This document shows positions 7,198 through 15,829 of a stretch of 40,118 nt of DNA, piece after piece. Position 1 is the stretch's first letter, and every line of letters starts with the position of its first letter. The notes beneath the pieces were generated by a model. That model saw only the letters and a program-made list of their open reading frames with translations. It had not been told where the DNA came from and did not search any database. The translations under genes were made by a program, and so were the position numbers. Origin of the DNA: an uncultured Pleomorphomonas sp. GTDB taxonomy: Bacteria > Pseudomonadota > Alphaproteobacteria > Rhizobiales > Pleomorphomonadaceae. The stretch covers positions 1 to 40,118 of the forward strand of contig CALMMQ010000075.1 of the NCBI GenBank assembly GCA_937868725.1, in the 5' to 3' direction.

Positions 7198-9227
7198 TGC
7201 CCCTGAAACTCCGGCCATTCCTGCTTGCCGCCACCGCCGCGCTGGCCCTGACGGTCGCCGCCCGCGCCGACGACAGCGCCGCCGATCTGCTACAGATCGC
7301 CGAGGCCACCACCCCGCCGCCGGCCGTCAAGGCCCCGGCGGAGGAGCCGAACGTCGACCTCAGCGCCCTGCGCTACTTCGCCCGTCAGGGCGACACCGAA
7401 CGCCTCAAGACCGAAATCGCCCGTCTCAAGGCGCTCTATCCATCGTGGGTGCCCCCCGCCGATCCGCTGACCGCCGGCACTGCCGACAAGGCGCTCGACG
7501 CCATGTGGCAGCTTTACGGCGACGGCAAGTACAGCGAACTGCGCCAGGCCATCGCCAAGCGCCAGGCCGCCGAGCCGGGCTGGCAGGTGCCGGCCAATCT
7601 CCTCGCCCAGCTCACCGACGCCGAGGCCCGCCAGCGCCTGCTCGCCGCATTCGGCGGCAAGCAATATGCCACCGTCGTCGAGATCGCCGCGACGAGCCCG
7701 GGCCTGTTGACCTGCGCCGAACCGGAAGTGCTGTGGGACGTCGCCGAATCGTTCATCCGCAGCGACCGTGGCGACCGTGGCGGTGACGTCTACGGCTACC
7801 TCCTCAAGAACTGCGATGACGCCGCCGTGCGCAAGGCAACGGTGCAGAAGGCAGCCGGCCTGCTCTCCTATGGCGCCATGCAACCCCTGCTCGCCCTCGA
7901 ACGCAACGGCGAGTTCGACAGCCTGCGCGACGATCTCGCCCGCCGCTACGTCGGCGCCGCCGATGCCGACACCTCGCTGGTGATCGATCCGGCCTACGTC
8001 GATCGGGCGCACCGGCTGGCCGACAGCTCCGGCAAGGCCGAGGACGCGCTGCTCTACGGCTGGTATCTCTGGCTGCGCGACAAGTCGCCCGACGCCGGCC
8101 GCTATTTCGCCGCCGCCCGGGCCCGCGCCGATTCGGCGTCGGCCTCGCAAGGACTGGCGCTCGTTCGCATCGCCGAGGGCAAGTTCCTCGAGGCCGAAGC
8201 CATCATGTATGGCTGGCGCGACACCTCGGCCGACGCCATGGCCACCTATCTCGCCGCCACGGCCAGCCTCATCGCCAAGACACCGGTCGAAGCCATCGAC
8301 GCCAACGTGCTGAAGCGCATCGCCGATGTCGTCCTCGCCCGTCGCGACGCCGCCACGGCCCAGCAGTTCGGCTGGTACGCCCGCGCCTTCGGCGCCATGC
8401 CGCTGGCCCGACAATGGTTTGAAACAGCGCTGACCTTCAAGCCGGACGATGAACCGTCGGCCTATGGCCTCGCCGTCACCGACCTCGATCTCAAGGACAA
8501 GGGGGGCCTTGCCAGCGTGCAGGCCGCCTGGGCCAGCCGTTCACCGCGCATCGCCGCCGTCGGCCACGCCGTCGCCGCCCAGCCGCCGCCACCACGGCCG
8601 GCCCCGCTTCCCACGGCCACGCCGCCCGTCGCCGCGCCCCTCGCCTACGGCCCGATCACCACGCCGACCGTGGCGCCGCCGCGACCGGCCACCGCGCAGA
8701 CGCCCCGCCTTGCCGCCGCGGCGCCGGGTTGCGCCCACGCCGCCGTCGGGGGCAAGGCCGCCTCGGCCCTCAGCCAGGGCTGGTGCCTCATGGAGCTCAA
8801 GCGTCCCGCTGCCGCCATCGCCAGCTTCGAGGCGGCGGCGGCAAGCCCGCACCTCGGCGATCGCCAGCAGGCGGCACGCGGCAAGGCGCTTGCCTACCTG
8901 CGGCTGGGTCTGATCAACGAAGCGGCGCTCGCCGCCACCGGCACGCCGCTGCCACCCGCCCAGGCGGCCGAGCTGCAGATTGCCATCCTCGGCGACCGCG
9001 CCGTCGCCGCCTTCAACGGCAAGCGCTTCCGCGAAACCATCCTCTACCTCGACCAGCGCGCCGCCCTCAGGGACGAACCTGTCGACCTCATGGTGTTGCG
9101 CGGCTATGCTTACTTCCGGCTCGGCCGCACGTCCGACGCCGAACGCATCTTCCGAGCGGTGGCGGCAACCGGCAACCGCGATGCCACGCGCGGCCTCAAC
9201 GAGGTGATGCAATCGGCGGCCCGCTAG
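7197..9227 (+). CDS. Periplasmic TPR protein of the cellulose operon (BcsK/BcsC-N-like)
   Basis: A 676-residue exported protein with a signal peptide (residues 1-24, ending ARA). It consists of helical TPR-like repeats over about residues 45-455, a Pro/Ala-rich linker (about 458-508), and a second TPR block (about 515-670) starting with a Cys-containing segment. It lacks the beta-barrel expected of full BcsC. TPR proteins in this position occur in rhizobial cellulose operons (named BcsK in some schemes) and are thought to scaffold export through the periplasm. Its ATG shares one base with the bcsB stop, so it is co-translated. No outer-membrane porin is in view. The operon role is well supported, the family name less so. 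Confidence 0.8.
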   Translation: MPLKLRPFLLAATAALALTVAARADDSAADLLQIAEATTPPPAVKAPAEEPNVDLSALRYFARQGDTERLKTEIARLKALYPSWVPPADPLTAGTADKALDAMWQLYGDGKYSELRQAIAKRQAAEPGWQVPANLLAQLTDAEARQRLLAAFGGKQYATVVEIAATSPGLLTCAEPEVLWDVAESFIRSDRGDRGGDVYGYLLKNCDDAAVRKATVQKAAGLLSYGAMQPLLALERNGEFDSLRDDLARRYVGAADADTSLVIDPAYVDRAHRLADSSGKAEDALLYGWYLWLRDKSPDAGRYFAAARARADSASASQGLALVRIAEGKFLEAEAIMYGWRDTSADAMATYLAATASLIAKTPVEAIDANVLKRIADVVLARRDAATAQQFGWYARAFGAMPLARQWFETALTFKPDDEPSAYGLAVTDLDLKDKGGLASVQAAWASRSPRIAAVGHAVAAQPPPPRPAPLPTATPPVAAPLAYGPITTPTVAPPRPATAQTPRLAAAAPGCAHAAVGGKAASALSQGWCLMELKRPAAAIASFEAAAASPHLGDRQQAARGKALAYLRLGLINEAALAATGTPLPPAQAAELQIAILGDRAVAAFNGKRFRETILYLDQRAALRDEPVDLMVLRGYAYFRLGRTSDAERIFRAVAATGNRDATRGLNEVMQSAAR

Positions 9228-9258
9228 CGGCGGCCGCCGGATCGAGGAGAAGGCAGGC

Positions 9259-10122
9259 ATGGCCGAAGACGACGCAGCAGCGCTTCCCCCGCGCGCATTC
9301 CGCGAACTGCGCGACCTCATCGTCACCAATCGTTCCAAGCTGCCCAAGCGGCTGGCGCAGGTTGCCGCCTACGCCATCGACTACCCCGACGACATGGCCT
9401 TCGGCACCGTGGCCCGCATCGCCGAGGCAGCCGAAGTCCAGCCGTCGACGCTGATTCGCTTCGCCAAGGCGCTCGGCTACGATGGTTTCAGCGACCTGCA
9501 GGCGGTCTTTCAGGAGCGGCTGCGCAACCGGCCGGCCAACTACGACGAACGTCTCACCTCCCTCGACAGCCACGCCGCCGGCATACCGTCGCCGGGCGCG
9601 CTCATCGAAGGCTTCTGCGGTGCCGCCCGCCGTTCGCTCGAACGGCTGGTCGAACGGGTCGACATCGTCAAGATGGACGCCGCCGCCCGGCTGCTCGCCC
9701 AAGCCGACACCGTCTATCTCGTCGGCCAGCGCCGTTCCCACCCCATTTCCGCCTACCTCAACTACGTGTTCGGCAAGCTGCGTGTCCGCTCGGTGCTGAT
9801 CGGCTCGCCCGGCGGCACCGATCGCGAAACGCTGAGTTTCGCCGGCCCGCGCGATGCCGCCGTCGTTGTCAGCTTCACGCCTTATGCCCCAACCACCGTC
9901 GAGTACAGCCGCCAACTGACGCGTCAGGGCACGCCGTTGATCATCATCACCGACAGCCCGTTCAGCCCGCTGGTCTCGGAAAACGGTGTCTGGTTCGAGA
10001 TCGTCGAAAATGACTTCGAGGGCTTCCGCACCATGGCCGCCACCATGACGCTGGTCATGGCACTGGCCGTGGCCGTGGCCGAGGAGCGGCGCGGCAGCGA
10101 CCGAAACGCCACGCCCGGCTGA
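9259..10122 (+). CDS. MurR/RpiR-family regulator (HTH plus SIS domain)
   Basis: A 287-residue transcription factor. The N-terminal RpiR helix-turn-helix lies at about residues 30-85 (VARIAEAAEVQPSTLIRFAKALG) and the SIS sugar-phosphate-binding domain at about 125-255 (YLVGQRRSHP at its start, VVVSFTPYAPTT in the loop region). Such regulators sense phosphosugars or aminosugar phosphates. It starts 31 bases after the TPR gene with a strong GAGGAGAAGG ribosome site and no visible terminator between, so it is likely co-transcribed with the cellulose genes. That would allow phosphosugar status to feed back on polysaccharide synthesis, which is inference. Confidence 0.93.
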   Translation: MAEDDAAALPPRAFRELRDLIVTNRSKLPKRLAQVAAYAIDYPDDMAFGTVARIAEAAEVQPSTLIRFAKALGYDGFSDLQAVFQERLRNRPANYDERLTSLDSHAAGIPSPGALIEGFCGAARRSLERLVERVDIVKMDAAARLLAQADTVYLVGQRRSHPISAYLNYVFGKLRVRSVLIGSPGGTDRETLSFAGPRDAAVVVSFTPYAPTTVEYSRQLTRQGTPLIIITDSPFSPLVSENGVWFEIVENDFEGFRTMAATMTLVMALAVAVAEERRGSDRNATPG

Positions 10123-10148
10123 ATTCGGCAGGCCTCGCCACGCCCGCG

Positions 10149-10180
10149 ATTGGTATCCAATGGTGCATTGTCAGGCAATT
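10149..10180. promoter_or_regulatory. Overlapping ATTG/CAAT boxes before the LysR gene
   Basis: ATTGG-TAT-CCAAT (10149-10161) overlaps CAATG-GTG-CATTG (10158-10170), and another ATTG...CAAT pair follows (10167-10179). Such interlocked dyads are typical of LysR-type autoregulatory sites. It lies about 165-190 bp before the start codon. No divergent gene is present, so the site would serve the LysR gene itself or the preceding transcript end. Confidence 0.35.
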
Positions 10181-10340
10181 CAAGCCTTTGTCGCCTCGTG
10201 TCCGTAGCGATGCGGTTGCCGCCCCCTGACAGAATGTCTATTGCCCTAGCTTCGGTCGATCCGCACAATGCCGCGCCATCGAACGTTCGCCGTGGCCTAG
10301 CGACCGCCAGCCGGTCGGCAATCAACGAAAGGGCATCTCC

Positions 10341-11273
10341 GTGCTGATGCGACACACCACGCTCAAGCAACTGCGGTTTCTCTCCGCAGTCATCAAGACG
10401 GGCACGGTGACCGCCGCATCGCAAGCGATGAACGTCACGCCGCCGGCCATCACCGCCCAGGTGAAGGCGCTCGAAGATCTGGTTGGCCTGCCGCTGCTCG
10501 AACGCGTCGGCGACCGCTACATCGCCACCTCGGCCGGCGCCGAGATCGCCGACACACTGGCCCGCATCGAAGCCCTGCTCAACGAGTGCTCCAGCGCCCT
10601 CGCCGAGATGCGCGAAGCCGGCTCGGGCCGCATCGCCATCGGCGTCGTTTCCACTGCCCGCTATTTCGCCCCCACCGCCATCGCCGCCTTCCGCAAGGAA
10701 CGGCCCAAGGTCGACATCGACCTCAAGGTCGGCAACCGTGACGAAACAATTCTCGCCTTGCGCAACTACGAGATCGACCTGGCCATCATGGGCTCGCCCC
10801 CGACCGAGTTCGAGGTCGAAGCCATGGCCATCGGCAGCCATCCGCAGGTGATGATCGCCTCGCCCGACCATCCGCTCGCCCACGTCCGCAACATCGACCC
10901 GCGCTCGCTGGTCGGCGAGACCTTCCTGGTGCGCGAGCTCAACTCGGGCACGCGCAACAGCTTCAACAAGCTGATGGCCCAGTACACCGGCGGCCGCGAG
11001 CTGCGCGAGTTCGAAATGGGCTCCAACGAGACCATCAAGCAGGCCGTCATGGCCGGTCTCGGCATCTCCTTCATTTCCTCGCACACCATCGCCAACGAAC
11101 TGGCGGCCGGCCGTCTGGTCATCCTCGACGTTACCGGCTTGCCGATTATCAAGACGTGGTACGTGGTGCGGCGCAAGGACAAGCGGCTGATGCCCTCTTC
11201 CGAGGCGCTGTTCGCCTTCTGGCAGAAGCACGGCGCCGAATTCCTGCCCAAGATTTCCGGCAAGGCAAACTGA
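10341..11273 (+). CDS. LysR-family regulator, CbbR-like
   Basis: A 310-residue LysR regulator with an N-terminal winged helix (residues 6-65, TLKQLRFLSAVIKTGTVTAA) and a periplasmic-binding-like effector domain (about 90-300). The segment GSNETIKQAVMAGLGISFIS and the C-terminal LPIIKTWYVVRRKDKRL closely follow CbbR, the regulator of Calvin-cycle genes. No rubisco or cbb gene lies in the window, so the target is unknown. Start: GTG at 10341 has GAAAGGG 7 bases upstream; ATG at 10347 is the alternative. The preceding 218 bp are non-coding and hold the dyads described separately. Confidence 0.93.
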   Translation: MLMRHTTLKQLRFLSAVIKTGTVTAASQAMNVTPPAITAQVKALEDLVGLPLLERVGDRYIATSAGAEIADTLARIEALLNECSSALAEMREAGSGRIAIGVVSTARYFAPTAIAAFRKERPKVDIDLKVGNRDETILALRNYEIDLAIMGSPPTEFEVEAMAIGSHPQVMIASPDHPLAHVRNIDPRSLVGETFLVRELNSGTRNSFNKLMAQYTGGRELREFEMGSNETIKQAVMAGLGISFISSHTIANELAAGRLVILDVTGLPIIKTWYVVRRKDKRLMPSSEALFAFWQKHGAEFLPKISGKAN

Positions 11274-11340
11274 CGGCGCCCAGCCGTCGCTGCGCCGACC
11301 CGCCAGGGCGGAGGCTCAAGCCCTCGCGAGGAGATTTGTC

Positions 11341-12165
11341 ATGTCCGCCGTCCAGCCGTACCGCATCGTCGAAGCGCTCTGTGCCTCCGGCAAGGGCTCT
11401 GAAGCGCTCAAGGAAGACCGGCTGGTGACCACCGCCGACTTCGTGGCGGTGATCGACGGTGCCACCTCCTCCGGACCGATCGATGGCCGGCCGGGTGGCA
11501 TCGTCGCCGCCGAGACGGTGGAGACCGTCGTCCGCACCCTGCCCGCCGATACGACGGCCGGCGACTTCGCCCGCCGCGCCTCCGAGGCGCTGGCGGCCCG
11601 CATCGGCGCCTGGCCCGACGACAGCCGCATGCGCCCGTCGGCGGCCGTGGTCGTCTGGAGCGTCGCCCGGCAGGAGGTCTGGCGCATCGGCGACTGCCAC
11701 TTCCGTCTCGACGACCGCGTCTTTGCCGGCGAAAAGGACGTCGACAAGGTGTCCTACGCCTTCCGCTGCGCCGTGGTGAAGGCGCGCCTCAGGCTGGGTC
11801 TGAGTTCGGTCGAGGCGGAGCGACGTATCAAGACGCTGGAACAGCCGTTCATGCCGCTCGTCAGCCTGCAGCACGCGTTTCTCAACGTCGACAGCGCCGA
11901 TCCGCTGGCCTACGGCGCCCTTTGCGGCAAGCCGGTGCCGTCCCGCTTCGTCGAAGTGCAGTCCACCGTCGGCGTCCGCACCGTCGTGCTGTGCTCGGAC
12001 GGTTTTCTCGATCCGGCCGCCACGCTCGATCAGGGCCTAGAGGCCATCGACACCGTCCGCCGCGACGATCCGCTGATGATCGAGCGCGTCACGGGATCGC
12101 GGCCGTTCCCGCCCGATGCCCGCTTCTTCGACGACACCACCTATATCCGCCTGGCGCTCGCCTGA
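11341..12165 (+). CDS. PP2C-like protein phosphatase domain protein
   Basis: A 274-residue cytoplasmic protein with PPM/PP2C-like motifs: EDR (about residue 26), FVAVIDGATS (about 33-42, metal-binding Asp-Gly), WRIGDCHF (about 117-124), LCSDGF (about 218-223) and DDTTYI near the C-terminus. These fit the metal-coordinating aspartates of Mn/Mg-dependent Ser/Thr phosphatases, though the protein is diverged and could act on something else. GAGGAG lies 8 bases before the ATG. It follows the LysR gene by 67 bases in the same direction and converges tail-to-tail on otsB with only 2 bases between stops. No partner kinase is visible. Confidence 0.7.
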   Translation: MSAVQPYRIVEALCASGKGSEALKEDRLVTTADFVAVIDGATSSGPIDGRPGGIVAAETVETVVRTLPADTTAGDFARRASEALAARIGAWPDDSRMRPSAAVVVWSVARQEVWRIGDCHFRLDDRVFAGEKDVDKVSYAFRCAVVKARLRLGLSSVEAERRIKTLEQPFMPLVSLQHAFLNVDSADPLAYGALCGKPVPSRFVEVQSTVGVRTVVLCSDGFLDPAATLDQGLEAIDTVRRDDPLMIERVTGSRPFPPDARFFDDTTYIRLALA

Positions 12166-12167
12166 GC

Positions 12168-12920
12168 TCAGCTGCCCCAGCGACTGAGATAGGTGTCGAA
12201 CAACGTCCAGGTGTCGGTCGGCGTGCCGATGTAGCGATCGACGCCGGCGACGTTGCGGTCGACGGCGATGCCGAAGCCGCCGAGTTCGCGTGCCGCCGCG
12301 AAGGCCGGCGCATCCGGCATGTCGTCGCCGATGTGCACCGGCACGCGACCGAGGAACGGGCTTTCGCTCATGAACGCCTTGAGCGCCACGCCCTTGTTGG
12401 CATCGGCCGGGCCGATGTCGATGCAGCCGCGACCGGCGATGGCCGTCAGCGAGGGGGCGAGCAGGCTGTCGACAAGCGCGTGCAAGCCGTCGAACACCGA
12501 CTGGTCTTCGCCCCGGTGCACCAGCGCCATGGCACCGACCTTCCAGTAGACGTGCACGGCCGGATAAGCGGTGCTCACCGCCTCGGCCACCTCTTCCAGC
12601 GACCGGCGCTCGTCCGGCGTCTGGACCGGCGACACGCGCCGGCCGTCGCCATAGCGGCGATCGGCGCCCTGAATGCCGGCCATCGGCAGCACCAGCGAGC
12701 CGAATTCCATGTCGCCGGTCTCTATCGACCGGCCGGTGATGACGGCCAGGGCACCGCCAAGCAGATCGTGCAATCGCGACAGCACCGCCAGCCGGTCCTC
12801 GTCAAGCCCGCGCCGCCGCTCGCCGAAATGCGCCTCGATCAGCGTGCCGTCGATGTCGAGAAACAGCGCCAGTCGCTCGGGGGATGGCAGCCGCAGCGCC
12901 AGTTCGGAAGGATCACTCAA
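12168..12920 (-). CDS. otsB: Trehalose-6-phosphate phosphatase
   Basis: A 250-residue HAD-superfamily phosphatase that releases trehalose from trehalose-6-phosphate. The catalytic motif DIDGTL is near residue 22, the motif II region (VITGRS) near 60, and GDDMPD near 200 supplies the metal-binding aspartates; length matches OtsB. The start is a TTG with GAGG about 9 bases upstream; no better in-frame ATG exists. No trehalose-phosphate synthase gene is in the window, so OtsA must be encoded elsewhere or the substrate differs. The next gene upstream on the strand is the MFS exporter, 152 bp away. Confidence 0.85.
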   Translation of the reverse strand: MSDPSELALRLPSPERLALFLDIDGTLIEAHFGERRRGLDEDRLAVLSRLHDLLGGALAVITGRSIETGDMEFGSLVLPMAGIQGADRRYGDGRRVSPVQTPDERRSLEEVAEAVSTAYPAVHVYWKVGAMALVHRGEDQSVFDGLHALVDSLLAPSLTAIAGRGCIDIGPADANKGVALKAFMSESPFLGRVPVHIGDDMPDAPAFAAARELGGFGIAVDRNVAGVDRYIGTPTDTWTLFDTYLSRWGS

Positions 12921-13072
12921 CGGATAACCTCGGATTTTCGGACGGGACCGGGCGATCCGCGAGAGACCGTCCGGTTGGGCATGTAGATAAGCGTGTGGCC
13001 AAACTCAACAGCGGCCACGTTGAATCGTTCCATTCCACCATTCGTGACCGGCGAACGCAAGTCCTGGCCGCT

Positions 13073-14521
13073 TCAACTCGGCGGCTGGCCGCGCAACGGC
13101 CGCTCTTCCAGCCCCAGCAACAGCACCAGCGTGCCGATCTGGATGGCCGCCGCTGTCAGGTACAGCCAGCGGAAAGCGGCGACGATGTCGGCTCGCGCCA
13201 CATCCGGCAAGCCGCCGCCACCGTTCATGTGTGCGCCAAGTCCGGCGGTGGCCAGGATGGCGCCAAAGATAGCGATGGCGATGACGCCGCCCAGCGAGCG
13301 GACGAAGGCCAGCGCCGCCGTTGCCGTGCCGAGATCGCGCGGCTGCGCCGCGTTCTGCACCGCCACCATGGCCACGGGAAACAGCGTGCCAAAGCCGAAG
13401 CCGGCGATGGCGATGATCGCTTCGCCGACGGCGAACGGTGCCGTGTCGAAGACGAAGGCCAGAAGCGTCAGGCAAACGATGGACAGCACCGCGCCGGCCA
13501 CCGGCGCTGGCTTGTAGCGCTTGCCGCGGCGCAGGATGCGGCCCGACAGGTTCGATCCCACCACCGAACCGGCCATCAGCGCCACCATGGAGAAGCCGGC
13601 CGCCGACGGATTGAGGCCCCCGACGAACTGCAGCGCCATCGGATAGAAGACGGTGATGCCGAGAAAACTCGCCGACGCCAGGAAGCTGGCGCCGCCGGCC
13701 CGGGCGATGACGCCGTCGGTCGTAACGCGCGGCGGCAGCAAGGGCTCGGGCAGCCTGGCCTGCGACCAGACGAAGCCGGCGTAGAGCCCCGCCGAGGCGA
13801 CGATCAGCCCGATGATCAGCGGCGACGCCCAGGGGTAGCTCGCCCCGCCCAGCGTCAGCGCCAGCAGAAAGGCCACGGTGGCCAGCGAAATGAGCGCCGA
13901 ACCGGTCATGTCGAGCCGGTGCGGCTGGCGTCGGAACGGCAGCTTGCCAAGCGGCTTCAGCGACAGGACGATGGCCACGGCACCGATCGGCAGGTTGATC
14001 CAGAAGATCGCCGACCAGTGGACGTATTCGGCGAGCAGACCGCCGACCACTGGTCCGCCGAGGCTCGACGTCGCCCAGACGCTGGCGATGTAGACCATGT
14101 ACTTGCTGCGCTCGCGCGGCGGCGCCACATCGCCGATGATGGTCTGGACGATGGACAGCAGGCCGCCGCCGCCAACGCCCTGCACCGCCCGGCCAACGAT
14201 CAGCACCGCCATCGACGGGGCGAGCGCCGCCACCACCGACCCGATCAGGAACACCGCCACGGCGATGTACAGCATCCGCCGCCGCCCCCGCAGGTCGGCG
14301 AGCTTGCCGTAAAGCGGGGTCACCGTCGTCGAGGTCAGGAGATAGGCCGAAATCACCCAGGAAACCCAGCCGGCATCGCCAAGCTGACGGCCGATCACCG
14401 GCAGCGCCGGGGCAACGATCGTCTGGTCGAGTGCCGCCAGGAACATGGCGAGCAGCGCGGCGATGACGATGCGGCGCTTGTCGTCTTCCCCCAGCGCGGC
14501 GGGCGTCTGTAGCACGGTCAT
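13073..14521 (-). CDS. MFS multidrug exporter, DHA2 (14-TMS) type
   Basis: A 482-residue inner-membrane proton-driven exporter. The N-terminal segment ALDQTIVAPALPVI is typical of DHA2 drug/H+ antiporters, and motif A (GKLADLRGRRRM) lies in the loop between helices 2 and 3 at about residue 70; helices continue to about residue 465, enough for 14 spans. Start ATG at 14521 has only a weak upstream AAAGA, but the hydrophobic N-terminus argues against the longer frame. It is divergent from the dipeptidase gene across a 226-bp non-coding region. Substrate cannot be told from sequence. Confidence 0.93.
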   Translation of the reverse strand: MTVLQTPAALGEDDKRRIVIAALLAMFLAALDQTIVAPALPVIGRQLGDAGWVSWVISAYLLTSTTVTPLYGKLADLRGRRRMLYIAVAVFLIGSVVAALAPSMAVLIVGRAVQGVGGGGLLSIVQTIIGDVAPPRERSKYMVYIASVWATSSLGGPVVGGLLAEYVHWSAIFWINLPIGAVAIVLSLKPLGKLPFRRQPHRLDMTGSALISLATVAFLLALTLGGASYPWASPLIIGLIVASAGLYAGFVWSQARLPEPLLPPRVTTDGVIARAGGASFLASASFLGITVFYPMALQFVGGLNPSAAGFSMVALMAGSVVGSNLSGRILRRGKRYKPAPVAGAVLSIVCLTLLAFVFDTAPFAVGEAIIAIAGFGFGTLFPVAMVAVQNAAQPRDLGTATAALAFVRSLGGVIAIAIFGAILATAGLGAHMNGGGGLPDVARADIVAAFRWLYLTAAAIQIGTLVLLLGLEERPLRGQPPS

Positions 14522-14747
14522 GAGTGGGTCTTTCGCGTAGGTCGCGGGGCGTGAAACCGATCGGCACGATAAGTCGTCCGGCCGGCGAATTCCAGCCACC
14601 CCGGTCGCGGCATCACGGCAACCGTTGACCGCCGCGGCGCCGGCGGCTACCTCTTGCTCATCCAGCCAGCCTGCGGCGTCTGCCGCCACGCTGACATCGA
14701 CCGGCCGCACGGCTCGGAAATCTCTCGCAGCGGCAAGGGGCAATCCA

Positions 14748-15803
14748 TTGATCCAACCGGTTTTTGACGGGCACAACGACGTCCTGCTGCGTCTGTGGCA
14801 GCATGCCCGCAGCGGCACCGACCCGGTGCAAGAATTCGTGAGCGGCGTGCCCGTCGGCCATATCGACGGTCCGCGCGCCAAGGCGGGCGGCCTCGTCGGC
14901 GGCCTCTGCGCCATCTTCCTGCCGTCGGCGCACATCGGTCCGCCGCCCGAACGCCAGCCGCCGTTCCGCCTGCCGTTGCCAAACCCGCTCGATCCCGCCG
15001 CGGCGCTGCAGGCGGCGCTGGCCATAGCCGCCATTGCACTCCGGCTCGACCGGGCTGGGGCCTGGCGTCTTTGCCGCTCCGTCGCCGACATCGAAGCCGC
15101 CTGCGCCGCCGAGCTGTTCGCCGCCGTCCTCCACATGGAGGGCTGCGAGGCACTCGACCCCGACCTCGACGCCCTGACGGTGCTTCACGCCGCTGGCCTG
15201 CGCTCGCTCGGCCCGGTTTGGAGCCGGCCCAACGCCTTCGGCCACGGCGTGCCCTTCGCCTTTCCCTCGAGCCCCGACACCGGTCCCGGCCTCACCGAGG
15301 CCGGTTTCCGCCTGGTGCGGCAGTGCAACCGCCTCGGCATCGTCGTTGACGTCTCGCACATCACCGAGGCGGGCTTCTGGGACATCGCTGGCGTCACCGA
15401 CCAGCCGATCGTCGCCAGCCATTCCAACGTCCATGCCCTGACGCCCGCGTCCCGCAACCTGACCGACCGCCAGCTCGATGCCATCGCCGAGAGCGGCGGC
15501 ATCGTCGGGCTCAACTATGCCACCGTCTTCCTGCGCGCCGACGGTCTCGACGACGCCCGCACACCGCTCGCCGACATGGTCCGCCATATCGACTATCTGG
15601 TTGAACGCGTGGGCATCGACGGCGTCGGTCTTGGCTCGGACTTCGACGGCGCCACCGTGCCCGAGGGCATCGGCGATGCCGCCGGCACGCAAAATCTCGT
15701 CGCCGCGCTGCGCAACGCCGGCTATGGTGACGAGGAACTGGACAAGATCTGCCGCCGCAACTGGCTGCGCGTGCTGGCGCAAACCTGGGCCAAGCCAACC
15801 TGA
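14748..15803 (+). CDS. Membrane-dipeptidase-like zinc hydrolase (peptidase M19)
   Basis: A 351-residue M19 (renal dipeptidase) family metallo-hydrolase that cleaves dipeptides, often with a D-residue. The metal-binding HxD is at residues 9-11 (DGHND); other ligands appear in HMEGCE (about 130), DVSHI (about 203) and ASHSN (about 225), and GLGSDFDG lies near 300. No signal peptide is seen, so it is probably cytoplasmic. Start TTG at 14748 is chosen because AAGGGG lies 7 bases upstream and HxD near the N-terminus matches the family; no in-frame ATG closer to it has a ribosome site. The GH5 gene follows after 26 bases. Confidence 0.9.
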   Translation: MIQPVFDGHNDVLLRLWQHARSGTDPVQEFVSGVPVGHIDGPRAKAGGLVGGLCAIFLPSAHIGPPPERQPPFRLPLPNPLDPAAALQAALAIAAIALRLDRAGAWRLCRSVADIEAACAAELFAAVLHMEGCEALDPDLDALTVLHAAGLRSLGPVWSRPNAFGHGVPFAFPSSPDTGPGLTEAGFRLVRQCNRLGIVVDVSHITEAGFWDIAGVTDQPIVASHSNVHALTPASRNLTDRQLDAIAESGGIVGLNYATVFLRADGLDDARTPLADMVRHIDYLVERVGIDGVGLGSDFDGATVPEGIGDAAGTQNLVAALRNAGYGDEELDKICRRNWLRVLAQTWAKPT

Positions 15804-15829
15804 CGCCGGCCTGTCCCAAAGGGGCTTTG

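Noticed and set aside
8570-8720. Proline/alanine-rich stretch in the TPR gene as a possible frameshift or fusion joint
   Set aside because: The frame is continuous with TPR-like sequence on both sides; it reads as a natural linker.
12884-14512. Long plus-strand open frame (about 540 codons) opposite the MFS exporter
   Set aside because: It is antisense to a clear transporter, its protein is rich in Arg/Gly/Asp/His without any domain, and it arises from the high-GC codon bias.
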